Of a stretch of DNA of 64,000 bases, positions 1 through 11,652 are shown piece after piece. The stretch is from Lepiota brunneoincarnata (lineage: Eukaryota > Basidiomycota > Agaricomycetes > Agaricales > Agaricaceae). Both the position numbers and the translations under genes were made by a program. The stretch spans positions 186,001 to 250,000 of the forward strand of contig JAEBUN010000037.1 of NCBI GenBank assembly GCA_023014365.1, written 5' to 3'. The notes beneath the pieces were generated by a model that saw only the letters and a program-made list of their open reading frames with translations, had not been told where the DNA came from and searched no databases. Numbering within the stretch: position 1 is the first letter of the stretch; every line of letters begins with the position of its first letter.

Positions 1-436
1 TGGAGATTGTGGCCATTTGCTCCCTCACCAAGGACACACACAACCAAAGCACCTCCAGTCGGCCACGTCGCCCCAAACATAATCTTGGATATGATCCCGA
101 ACATGACAATGGTTATGGTATTAAGATCAGTGTCAGCGGAGAGGATGGACAACACATTTTGCTTCAACTGAAAATTCTGATATAGAGCACGGGGGTCAGC
201 TTTAAACCATACAATGTTGCACTCACGGAATTGAGAACAGTGTCCCATCGCGATAGAACGTAGACAGGAGAAATCATAAATCGGGAAAGCAATTGCAGGA
301 ACTGGCGGCAACCCATTGTAAGCTACTCGACTGCCACTATGAATGGAACTGAAAGGATACAGTGGATATAGTTATCCTATGGCAAGATTTGGAGATCGAA
401 TATGACATCGCCCGTGGTGATAGTGTAGTTGGACAT
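1..436 (-). pseudogene. DUF6533-family membrane protein relic with internal deletion
   Basis: Read on the minus strand from an ATG at 436-434 (MSNYT start shared with the copies at 13552 and 18104). The first exon ends in an in-frame stop, then exon 2 is recognisable (VPAIAFPIYDF, about 340-270). There the sequence jumps straight to the late exon motif FYRDGT (about 262-240) followed by the usual GT donor and the next exon (10-200). The central membrane segments present in full copies are therefore missing: about 1.3 kb was lost by a deletion that fused exon 2 to the penultimate region. DUF6533 proteins are fungal multi-span membrane proteins of unknown function. The relic is clearly non-functional. 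The 5' part of the deleted gene cannot lie elsewhere in this window. Confidence 0.7.
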
Positions 437-1400
437 GCGTACGTACATATGAACACATTGTGCCAGTCTTGAGTTGTAGAGTTCTATTTTTCTCCACTCC
501 ATCGTGCCGACGCCTCAAGGTACATTTCGGGATTTTTGTCTAGAACTGGAGCTGGCACAGCGATCCAACCTTGTGTATCGTCTGCACACCGATCGGACCC
601 CCAGCACCGGTCGCAAAATTCAAGTGTTTGACGGGAGCCTATACGGTGCCAGACGTGCCTTCATGACTTTCGCTAGATCAATGGGTACTACAACTGTGAT
701 TGTCGGGCTTGGTACATCGATATTCATGTAACGATAACTGCTGGAGCATGTTTTCCCTTCCACTTTAATGATTTATTGGCGCATCTCCAAAACCTTGTGT
801 CAAGCACTTCTATGCAATTCTGGAAGATTGGGAGGATGTAGACATACCTGGTATCACCATACTCCTTTGGACATGATTAGACTTTTTACTCACTCCGATT
901 TGTTGTTCGCTGAAAGCGTAAGGTTGAAATCCTGGTCACTTCCGATTCTTCCTCAGCCGTCACAATGTCCTGATTGAACGACTAAGATCTTCTGCCGTGT
1001 TGGCGAAGTCGCAACATTACACGACAGGCAAGACAGTTGAACATGATCACGCCAAGCCTGCAAACAAAAACAATTGGGGCGAGTGTCAGCAATCTCTATC
1101 AGTGTGAACCGAACGGGTATTACGGACATGGGTCCCAACTCTTTCATAGGTCCCTCAGCCTCGAAGTAGATAATAACGGATGCAACGGACGATACTTTTT
1201 CGTGACGTTTAATGGGGAGGTTGGAGATCCAGATGTTTCGACTTACAAAAGTTCATGGCAAAATATTGGACCGAATCTTGATAGATTCTCTTGACAAGCT
1301 CACAAGGGTCAGTGCGATACTTCCGGGCCTTCGCCCACATGACCATGACCATGAGGACTTGGGGTAGCTTGTTAATTAACCCTTATTCGATGCAATGAAA
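437..1400. other. No recognisable gene
   Basis: Only short open frames without family features are present. Nothing could be assigned to a gene, repeat or RNA. Confidence 0.6.
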
Positions 1401-1401
1401 T

Positions 1402-2287
1402 TCAAGGATACGTACTTGCGTCAACGACCATCATATCGATCAAGCACCAGATTGCATAGTGTGCAGATCCTGATACGATGAAACTACATTGAGAAAACAC
1501 GGCGGCAGTGTCCTTGCTCTGTGGTTCAGTGGTCGCTGTACAAAGCTTGGGACTGGGAGTCAATCGCGGGGGGAATAATACCATGACATACGTTTCGTCG
1601 TTTTCATTATCATTCCATCCAACACGAACCCAACCACTGTCATTGCCTGGGGTATCCTCAGGGGGCCTTCATTGGGCTACATAGCAGAGAGTGGACACTT
1701 ACAAAAGCTAGGAATGTTAAACAGATACCTGCACCCTTGCTGGTCCCCAATAATGCGTATGCACGGAGGCAAAAGCAAACTTTTGTGAGCCATGGGGCCC
1801 ATACGGTTGAGAAAAGGCAATAGAGGAAGAGATTGACTGGGTCACTTACACACCCCAATCACCATTCCACATGTTGTAACCCCTGGTCCATCGTGAGGTA
1901 TACAGATAGCAAAGATTCAGAGAAAACCCACATGCAACGACAGACATCAGGATTACGCAGGACTCGGTCTGTGGGATAATGAGCCTTACTTCACCACAGT
2001 GGTACTAATTGTGGGGGTACACACACTGCTACTCGTTGATGAGCTGACTGTGGTAATTGAGATTTGGGACCCAGTTGTAAGTCATGGTAGTAAATACAAT
2101 CCAGTAAGGACTCACTATATAGCATAAACACGAGGTCAAAGAAGGGCAGATAACGACACAGCAAGTAGAAACCAGTGAGTTTGTTCCACTTCAGGTGCAT
2201 CCAGAGGATTTCGACCTTATAGTGCCCAGGCAGGCAGTGAATTTTTGTTCCCCTAAAGTTTATATGTATTACCTCTTGGGTAAACAA
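1402..2287 (-). pseudogene. Second DUF6533-family relic (different subfamily)
   Basis: Two hallmark segments are readable on the minus strand. The first (about 2220-2110) contains LKWNKLTGFYLLCRYLPFF, the 'KW..l...YLl.RYlPF' block that follows the YD..LtLp.E motif in DUF6533. The second (about 1800-1690) contains CFCLRAYALLGTSKG, the 'LRaYALwg..r' block. A further frame at 1584-1402 may be the following exon. Exons in between cannot be joined in phase and no start exon with a YD motif was found, so this is treated as a pseudogene. The LRAYAL-GTS-G wording is closest to the copy at 59690-60610, not to the three copies at 11653, 16236 and 44222, so at least two DUF6533 subfamilies are mixed here. 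Confidence 0.6.
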
Positions 2288-4100
2288 GATGATATAGTCG
2301 TATGTGAAAAAGGTTACCAGGCTAACTATAATTCTTGTTAGGGGCGGCTGAAGGGAAATTTTGCCGTTCGCTTACCCTGCGCGTACTGTATGGGGCTCAA
2401 TTAAGCATACTCAACCTGAATCAGAGAGGTGAAACCTCACTTCAAAGGCGCGAAGCTGGCGAATGAGGGGAAACAAGGCTTCAGGCCCGAGAGGGGACGC
2501 CATTCGAATCTGAGCGGACGCCCAGTAGTCAGACCCAAGATGGTAGGCAGAAGCCGCTATTCACGTCTTTATACTTTCAGGTTGACACTGTGGTGTCATA
2601 TCTCACGTACTAAACCGGGTCAGAAGTTACTCAATGCCCCCGTTGTTGCGTTCACTTAATCCCAGTCAGATAGGCACCAGTTGATGATCCAACCACCACA
2701 TGATACTCGTCGTAGAATCAAACAGAAACCCAGAAGCCAACTTATTGTAAGGGTGGTCACACGGCTACAGTAACCATTACATTAAAAGGGATATAACAGA
2801 ACACGTTAGGTGTTCTATTGCCGGACTGTAGTAAGCCCAGGCTTACACCCATGACTAATGCCATAAGTGGCGGTAATAGGACCAACCACTTACATGCGGC
2901 TGGGACACGGTGATTGAGACCACATAAGTGAGATAATGCTGTCTCCACATACACCTGAGGTATCGCAAAGAAGACAAAATCACTGAAGTGATGTCTTGTA
3001 GAATTATCGGGACGGCGGAGTCGTGAATACGGCATAGGAATGATAAGATTGATGAAGTGTCAAATAAATCCTCTCCATCCATCCCACCGGAAACCATCTG
3101 GTCTTCGTCCTTCCTGATTCAGGCAATGAGCATGCTACGCCGCCACATTCCGCGCCGGTCCTCGCCGATTTTGCGCCTTCACTTGCGCTCGATCCAACTT
3201 GTCCATACATCAATCTGCCATTCCTATTCAAACTTGTACTCCTGATGGGGGAAATTCGAGGCCTGCCAACTCTTTCCTTTCAAAATTTTATACATCGCTG
3301 ACATTTAGTTCCAGTCCCGCAAGAAGTCTTCGGCTTCTCCACAAAGCGCTTCAGTTCCGGCAAGCTCACCACCACTTTCCTAACTCCTCCTGCCTCTTCT
3401 TCAGAACGGCTACGAGGATGATATCATCAAGTACATGTTCTCCCCACGGGCTATTCTCAACGAGCTTTGGACCATATATTTTGCCCTGACAAGAACAGCG
3501 AACGGCCCCCATCGCCCACTGCGACCATTCCCATCGGAGACACCATCAGATCCAACTCCAGGGTACAAGGCTCGACATCTCACTTCCAACGATGGATCTG
3601 CTCCTATCTCTGTATGTGCTATTCAAATCCGTAAGGACTCCCAGGGCACCTGGTCCGAAGGACGGTTCTATTGGTAATTGATACCGAGATGGGAACCTCA
3701 GTTGCGGCTACACACACCCTCATGCTTTTTTTAAAAAAGGATTGCACAAGTCATGCCTAACAGCGCCCTGCAAGGGGCTGGTACGTTCTCCAAGCACTCA
3801 TAGTCCTTGACCGGTAACCAGTGATTGAGCAAGGGTACCAGAGCGTCTCACAAAAATCTCAAGGGCGTTGAGGGGGCCCTCCTCTCGCCAGGGTGGATAC
3901 CCAGTGCAGAGATGAACACGATCGCACACCCAGCCCCGTTAGCTGCCACGCTCTCTCTCGTGCCCACTTCTCACGCAGAACGAGCGTTTGCCATCGTTAA
4001 TATCTCCTTTCGTGTGAATGGTCATTCTTTTCCGGATGTTCGGTCTCGCTCTTGAAACAGGCACCGTGACAGTTCAAAATCTCGAAATAAACGATGATGA
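2288..4100. other. Degenerate, partly duplicated DNA without a gene
   Basis: 2630-2740 resembles 13590-13700, the flank upstream of the DUF6533 copy at 13552, so a decayed piece of the same duplicated unit lies here. The stretch around 3740-3800 (a 'gcacaag...cagcgccctgcaagg' pattern) resembles 8300-8350 and 14220-14260, and 3100-3240 has the CGCC/TCGCCGATTTTG-type wording also found at 9960-10080. No open frame carries a recognisable domain. Confidence 0.5.
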
Positions 4101-4189
4101 TTCATAGTTTTTGCCCCCTGGTATATCCACTCCATTCCTTTCGCCCGTCCGGATAGTCCATAAAAAAATGCAATGTACGACTACTTTCC

Positions 4190-4345
4190 ATTTAATCAAG
4201 CCTGAAGTCACGCATAGCAGAATGTGGAAAGAAGATAAGCATGACTCAATTCCCTTCAATCATGAATGTAATCACATTAGCTAGATGGTGCCACCACCCC
4301 AAACATGGCAGTGGCTATGGTGTTATAATCGGTGGTTCCCCATCA
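4190..4345 (-). pseudogene. DUF6533 last-exon fragment
   Basis: About 150 bp match the penultimate exon and following intron of the copies at 11653-13552 and 16236-18104. On the plus strand the shared landmarks are the 'catagcagaatgtggaa' intron block, 'catgaatgtaa', and 'catggc..tggctatg' in the same order. No other exon is present and the frame is closed by stops, so this is only a fragment. Confidence 0.5.
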
Positions 4346-4849
4346 CCTTGGTGCCAAAAGGAGCTCCCTAATGTCCTTCCCCCTTCGCGAGACGCACAAA
4401 TCCTCCCTTCCCTTTATCCTTTTGAGAATTTCTGCGTGCTCAAAGCCAAATCGTATGTTCCGGCCGCAGTTCGACGTGAGGCTTGAGCAGCCGATTTCAC
4501 TAGGCCAGTATGTATATCATCCAGCCTGTGCTCTGCAATGCCATGTCGTTGCTTCGGCCTGCCAACTGAACCTTGATCTTTGCTTACTAAGTACTGCAGG
4601 AGAACAATGTCAGTGTTCTTCACACAGCCACATCAATGTCCTGTTGGCATGACTTCGTCTTGCAAGTTGCTACCAAATCGAGTGCAACGTTCTCTCTTTC
4701 ACACCTAGATCTCCTGCGGATTGTTGTTGTCATTTCTGACTCTTCTTGGGTACCGTAATGCTTGCTATAGAACTGTGTTAAATCCGACTGATTGCCTTCT
4801 CTGCTCTATCTTAGCATCACCCACATAACCCACTGGGACATACAACACA

Positions 4850-7652
4850 TTGAAAATTATGGGTCACATTGTTTCTAAACAAGATGGGGATCATGCAGAC
4901 TCGGCCAGAGCAGAGAGGCTTTCCACAGCTGGAACTACTTTCTACCATCGGTTTGACCACACGGGGATGCTTAGTGACCTCGAGGAGGCAATCGATAATC
5001 TGCAGCAGGCTGTGGTTCTCACTCCTGATGACCACCCTGACAGACCAGCACGCCTCAGTGACCTCGGAATATTCTTCGCAATTAGGTTTCAGCGTACAGG
5101 GGTGCTAAGCGACATTGGGGAGGCCATCAAAAATCTGCAACAAGCTGTGCAGCTCACTCTTGATGAACACCCTGACAAGCCTGCACGTCTCAACAGCCTC
5201 GGGGCATTCTTCAAGAGTCGGTTTCAGCGCACGGGGATACTTAATGACATCGAAGTGGCGATCAAAAATCAGCAGCAAGCCGTGCTGCTGCTCACTCCCA
5301 ATGACCACCCTCACAGACCATTATGTCTCAGCAACCTTGGAATATCATTCGAGAATCGGTATCGGCGCACAGGGGCGCTTAGCGACCTCGAGGATGGCGA
5401 TCAAGAATGGGCAGCAGGCATCATCGCTCACTCCTGATGACCATCCCGACAAAGCAGCATGTCTCAGCAGCCTCGGAACAGCCTTCGACAGTCAGTTTCG
5501 GTGTACAGGGGTCCTTAGTGACCTCGAGGAGGCGATAAAACATTATCAGCAGGCCATACTGCTGACTCCTGATGACCAGCCTGACAGACCAGCACATCTC
5601 AGCAATCTTGGAAAAGCCTTCACGGTTCGATTTTGCTATACAGAGGCACATAGTGACATCGAGGAGGCAATCAAGAATAGGGCAACAGGCAGTATTACTC
5701 ACTCCTGATGACCATTCTGACAAAGCAGCACGTCTCAGCACGCTTGGAGCATCCTTCCAGATTCACTTTTGGTGTACAGGGGTACTTAGTGACCTTGAGG
5801 AGGCAATCAATAATCATCAGCAAGCCGTGCTGCTCACTCCAGATGGTCATGCTCACAAAACAGTATGGCTCAACAACCTTGCAATCGCCTTCCAGAGTCG
5901 GTTTCATCATGCTGGGTCATCCAATGACTTGGACAGTGCAATTTCACATTTTCGGTCAGCTGCGACCTCCAACGTTGGCTTACCTTTACTCAGATCCCAT
6001 ACATCCCGAGATTGGGCTCACTTGGAAGCTATGCGGAATACACTTTCTGCCTTGGATGCTTACCATCGAGCCATTGATCTCATCCCGCAGGTTGCTTGGA
6101 TTGGAGATCCAATTGCCACACTGATATTCTCAGCTCAACGACCTTGGCGATATTCCCAGAGAGGCCGCCGCATTCGCCCTTGATGTCGGCCAGCCGGATC
6201 TTGCACTTGAGTGGCTTGAACAGGGCCGTTCAGTTGTCTGGAACCAGCTACTCAACCTCCGATCCTCAGTGCATGACCTTCGCCAAGCTTACCCAGATAT
6301 CTGGGCCGAGTTTGTGCAAGTCTCACATGAGCTCCAGAATGCAACTACTCGAGGACATACCATGATGTCTGATGATGTGAAGGTCCCACTTGAGGAAGAG
6401 ACCCAGCTGTCATCATCGTCTTGCCGAGAAGTGGTATTCGCTTATCGAGACAATCCAATCGCTTCCAGAATTTGGAGACTTTCTACTTCCAAAGAAGGTC
6501 ACCGTTCTGAAGGATGCTGCCCTTTTGGGTCCTGTGGTCGTCATCAATGTTCATGAGCGCCGTTGCGATGCCTTGGTTCCTAGAACGAGACAGGGACCAG
6601 GTGCTCCATATTGCATTGGATAAGCTCCGCTATGAGGAATGTGGATAAGATGTGGAAATCTCTAAGATATAACCTTTCTGATCATGAATACCACCTGCCG
6701 CGGCAGTAGATCAATGATGGGAAATCCACGCCTAGTGGGGATTCTCTCGAAACTTTATTCAAGTATTGTGGATCCAATCCTCAATGGCTTGGGCTTGAAG
6801 GTAATGGTCACTCGTTGCCATGGAATGTCCTCACTGATAATCAGTGCTAGACAGGTGGATCTGATCCTTTAACCCTTCCCCGCATTTGGTGGTGTCCAAC
6901 CGGTCCCCTCACCTTCCTTCCGCTTCATGCTGCCTGTCGCTACTCAGGAGCTAAAATAGATGGGACATTCAATTATGTGATCTCGTCATACACACCAACA
7001 GTCAATGCTTTGTTGGGGGCACGAGCGATGAAACAAAGGCCATTCGACCAACTTGTCGGTATCTCCATGAGCGACACCCCAGGTCAAGGCTCGCTACCAT
7101 GTAGCGGAGACAGAAATGATTAAGATTGGAGAGGTTTTTCTCTGTGGACTCTACGTGGAAATTTCAAGTACTATGAAATGAGCAAGTGACAGGGAAAGCA
7201 GGTGCTGACTCACATGACGAACAACAAGCTGGATTCATCTCGCATGTCACGCTGTCCAGGATGAACACGAGCCCACACAGAGTGGTTTCCACTTCCATGA
7301 CGGCCGTTTGGCAATCACAGATATCATTGCCAAGCCATTTGCCAATCCCGACTTTGCGTTCTTGTCAGCTTGCGAAACGGCGACTGGAGATGAGAACGCA
7401 TTGGACGAAGCGGTGCACATTACTGGTGCGATGCTAGGAGCAGGATATCGGAGTGTCATTGGGACGATGTGGGCAATACCCGATGAAATGGCTCCGATAA
7501 TAGCTGAAAATGTTTATTCGTACCTTCTTTCCGAAGGAGAGCCGAACAGCGAACGGGCAGCACAAGCGTTGCATGAAGCCGTCAAGAAGCTGCGAGAGTC
7601 GAGTCATGATTCATTTGATTCCTGGGTACTTTTTGTTCACTATGGCGTATGA
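4850..7652 (+). pseudogene. TPR-CHAT protein, frameshifted pseudogene
   Basis: Caspase-like CHAT-domain protein (peptidase clan CD) with an N-terminal tetratricopeptide array. About seven repeats of roughly 45 residues (LSDLEEAI..QQAV.LTPDDHP.) run from 4950 to 5930. A linker follows (DWAHLE, ALEWLEQGRS, LLPKKVTVL, GPVVVINVH). The CHAT domain then shows WWCPTGPLTFLPLHAA near 6884, a HLACHA histidine motif near 7235 and a FLSACETATGD cysteine motif near 7353, ending with SWVLFVHYGV and a stop at 7650-7652. So both catalytic positions survive. The reading frame changes near 5400, 5690, 6120, 6410 and 6600, and stops occur between 6640 and 7230. Some changes could be introns, but several hit inside repeats, so the gene is judged dead. 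The start at 4850 is the first in-frame codon upstream of the repeats and is not certain. No neighbour suggests an operon-like partner. Confidence 0.8.
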
Positions 7653-8229
7653 TGTGTGCAACGACCTCATTGATAAATTACTTCGATACTACAGCCAAGT
7701 GCATGTATGTATATACAGTATCCCTCCTGCAATGGTATATTCTCTCTGTGTCGATGTTCTCACAAGCTGAACACTCCTGCTATCGATGGCTCTCCCGCCG
7801 GCGTCAGTCTGCAACAGGCACCTTTGAAAATCAATCCCACCACTTCCAACCTAGACGAGCAGTGTAGAGCCCAGGCATCCATTAATCTGCATTTCTCATT
7901 GAAATGATTCCAGGGTGTGGATGTGAGCCTATAATGGAAGCGCAAACTCGAGTCTCGGGTCCTGCATCAGTTGGGCTTGGCGCTTTTTCTGTTTGTTTGG
8001 CGACGTTTTTGCGTCAGGAAGATGCCTAGGGGTTCTGAATTCTGCTATCCCCGCGGTGTTGTGCCGTTCATGAGCATTCATGAGGTGGGGGAGGCGATGG
8101 AGGCTCATCCTAGCTTTGATGCACAGTTGATGCTCACCGCTATAATCAGTTTGTTTGTGTTTACTACCTGTCTCGGGAGCAACATACGGCACCGCATCAA
8201 ACTCATGGACTCAAGAACGCTACATGAAT
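7653..8229. other. No recognisable gene
   Basis: Intergenic DNA downstream of the CHAT relic. Short open frames only, none with family features. Confidence 0.5.
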
Positions 8230-10460
8230 AATTCATAAGCTTGCACAACACTGCATCCCCAGCCTGCAAGCCAACATCTAGAACAACTTATCCTTCCCTG
8301 GATCCTGCGCGAACCATGCCTTAACAGGCTACAGCGCTCTGCAAGGCGCTCGTGGCCATCCTCAGTCTCGGCCACTTACCTCCAAAGTCATCTTGTGGAA
8401 CGGGTTCACGGTTTTACTCTCCGAGTCCTGTAGGCATGGGCCCGGAATATGTCCATGGTTTGTGCTGTTACGACCCACAGGATTTGGGTGGGCAATCTGC
8501 ATGTCGATCCGTACATGCCAGGTGACACACGTCCCGAATGGAGGTTCTGGCAGTTGGTGGGATAGGGAATTGAAGGGAGGAAGAGCTGGTTCCCGAGTTA
8601 CTGTGTCATTATCACAAGTTTTTCTCAAGAATAGGTGAGTTCCCTGGTGGCCTCGTCTCGCATCTACGGATGTTGATCCATCAATCCTACCAGTCATAAC
8701 GCGATTAGCACTATCACACCACAGTCTATTGCATCTATATCCTCATGGGCCTCATCACTACGAAGAGCGACACGAGCGACAGTCCTCATTGATCATGATC
8801 CTGATCCCCTTGCTTCGGATGCAACGCAGACGAATCAGATGGCCTTCTGCTGTGTGCATCATTACTCGCGTTCGTTGGATATCAAACACGACTCAGCCCA
8901 TCAATCGGGATGTGCCTGTTCTCTGACGGTATCCTGCACTAGAGCAAGAGCGTAGCCAATCATTGCCCATCTTTGCGAACTTGATATCCTACACGAAGAG
9001 AGCATCGGAAGAGGCTCCTGTTGGGAAGGAAATGGCAATTGGGATCATGGAAGTGCTGATGACAAGCGGTTTTGTGAAGTCATGTTCTCTCACGTTCACC
9101 GGGTTGTCGCTATTGCGATCCGGTGTTGAATGGAACCCCCACATGTCGTTGATGAGCTGGAAGAGTCTTCTGCAGCGGAGGCTCCAATCTGGAGCAAATG
9201 AGACGAGATGTCTGATGAGGGGATTCTCTAATCAAGCACATCCTAACGCAGACGAGATCGTAGAAGAGGACGGGGGACGTGTCTTTGTCACCAGCGTCTA
9301 TGCTGGCTAAAAGCCGGCTAAACCTCTGTAATAGTGCTTATGCCCAGCCTGTGGCACCACTTTCAAAGATCTCAGTACCCAGGCTACATAGGGGGTCAGC
9401 GAGGACACATGGGCACCCGGCACAATCCGAACTTTCTACCAACATCATTTCGTTTTGTTCGTCCTTTCGACAAGATTGCCAATTGGATTGTCACTATCCC
9501 CTTTTCGCTCCGGTCCAACCGTTTTAGCGCAGGTCCAGATGGCCTGGATCCCACCACCGCCTGTGATCTAACCCAAGATCGTCCTGCCCTGCCATCATTC
9601 CCACCATTGGGAGCGAAAACAAAAGCACGAAAGGCTCTGGTGGGGTATTGTATAGGGATTTATCTTTGCTGAGGTGCTCGCTGATCATGCTCGACTCGCT
9701 GAATTTCATTTTATCGCTCTTGAAACAGGCGTCGCTCATTGCAAAGCGTCGTGAACGCGTCCCGGTCGGCGGGAGTATCGAGATACTCGCAACGAGAAAA
9801 CTCAATTCGTCGCAGCGGATGAGGAAGATGGGCACTAGATGACCATTTTGTATTCTGCCTTCGGTACGATCCATGTGCCCCAATCATACAGCTCATCGGC
9901 TAGACCCCCTCTTTCCAAATAAAACCCCGATGACCTCTGTCATAATCCCAATACCCTCTTCCACTCTGATTTCCGCCCACGCAACCTCTCCATCCCCACC
10001 GAAAACTTCGGCTCCTCCATCTCGATGCCCTCGTCCTCGCCGATTTGGGCAAAATCCACGACCCTCTCTTCTTCGCTGCATGCTTCGCCCTCTGGGGCGG
10101 AAAGGTCCCAGGTCCCTAGGACCTGCAGTGTCAGGTACGGGGCATCTGCCACCAAAACGGACTCAAATGATGATAGTAATGCTCTGGGTGGTTCCGACAA
10201 ACGCTTAAATACCCTCAACGCCCTAATTACTGAGATGAAGGCGAGGTTCTCGATGGGAGCGATCACTGGCCCGTTTTCATCACCTCAGCACCAACCTTCT
10301 GCGCATCCCTCTTTGTTTTTTCTATTACTACTTGTGCACTGTCAGGGGTCTAATATGCATATTGCCATGGAGGAAGAAGCCCATATTTTTCCTCCCTGTC
10401 CGTTCCATGTCTTTGTTCGCGTGACGAGGGTGAAACACGTCGAATAGAAGCGAAGCGCAA
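8230..10460 (+). repeat. Degenerate repeat unit, copy A
   Basis: Shares blocks with two other places. 8330-8480 matches 14260-14400 (exon-like text around 'ctccgagtcct'). 9560-9800 matches 19590-19830 (a conserved order of 'gatcgtcctgccctgcca', 'ccaccattg.gagcg', 'aacaggcgtcg'). 9960-10130 matches 15190-15290 and 20036-20130 ('cgatgccctcgtcctcgc..atttggg'). The matching parts read best on the plus strand as a Pro/Ser/Leu-rich protein with a 'LFFAA.FALW' motif, but the frame is broken in all three copies. I do not recognise the family. Probably a decayed multigene family or a low-copy transposon. Confidence 0.5.
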
Positions 10461-11652
10461 CAACGCGAAACATAAACGAAACAAGGTGCGAGCGCGATCT
10501 ACGGAATGATCACTGGGCTTCAGTACCGAGGGAGATCGTTCAGGGGAGGGAGAGAGACGAGAGACGAGGGATGAGAGAGAGAGATGGGATATTGGGCTGC
10601 ATATTGACTGGAGAACGCCTGTCCGAGATCTGTACCTTAGATGCAATTAAGCTACAATCAATTATATGTTTCCTACACAAGATCTGAGAGGAAAATGAAG
10701 AGCACTGATGCTGGGTCATATTTGGGAGATAGAGGTGAAGCAAGAGAAATTTAGGAAAGAGAAAAGGAAACGATGAGAGGAATGGTGTGTAAGACACAGA
10801 AAAACCCATAAACAGGGAGTTCTATGATTACGCTCAGGGAAAGTAATGGGAATGGAGAGAAAATAATTGAATAAGCAAGGATGGATGAAAGGACGCCATT
10901 GGTAGGGCGACCGCATTAAAGGGGAATGGCCAGAGAATGAGCGGGACTCGAGATAGTGTTCAAAGGTCGAGGGGGGAATTACCTATTTGCATGAGCTTGC
11001 CACTATTTATACTACCTACTTGATGAAATAAGCTAGCAGGGTTGCAATGGAAGTGGAACGGGGAAATTTTCGAAATGGTGCTGCCTGCCTTGGATGTGGG
11101 CACTCCGAGGTTTTTGATCCGGGTTAGTCACACAACTACTAGTGCCCGTTACACCTGCAGCCACTTGCCCACCTCTACACACCTCTTCGGGTCAGGTTGA
11201 CCTGCAGGCTATGCAAACTGTTTATCCGTTCCCCGCAATGTTGGAACCAGGCTCCGAGTAGGGCAGACACAAATACACACAGAATCCTGGCTCAAAGACG
11301 AGCATGTTTGGTAACACCCTGAATTATACTCCCATAATGGCCAAAATGAAAATGTGATGCAGCTGAGCCCTGGAAAAGCTTGAGACACGCTGTTCAAGGA
11401 TGGTGGGATTCCGAGTTCTCCAGTAGATGCGTAGTATTCGACCATTCAAACAATCCGAATAAATGAATCAAATAGCAAGAATAAACCCCAAATATGCCGC
11501 ATCCTAAAACGGTTCGGAACGAAGGCCTGCGTTAAGAGCCTCCACACAGTTCCCATATTACTAGGCAAATTAATGTACAGTACAAGGAAACCGATAGCGG
11601 CAGCCCCCTGTCCTACCCCTTCTTGCCGTGACGGCATTCCAGCTTCTGGCTA
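10461..11652. other. No recognisable gene
   Basis: Purine-rich stretch (10530-10780 on the plus strand) and AT-rich spacer. 11209-11640 downstream of the DUF6533 gene has counterparts at 15830-16200 and, inverted, at 46130-46450, so the duplicated unit extends past the gene's stop codon. No coding region could be defined. Confidence 0.4.

Noticed and set aside
5027..5860. Repeated CTGATGA words that resemble hammerhead cores
   Set aside because: They encode the TPDDHP turn of each TPR unit, are spaced about 135 bp apart, and are not followed by a stem and GAAA.
4950..5930. Regular repeats with about 135-bp period as a CRISPR-like array or satellite
   Set aside because: Repeats are long, diverged and in coding frames; they are TPR units.
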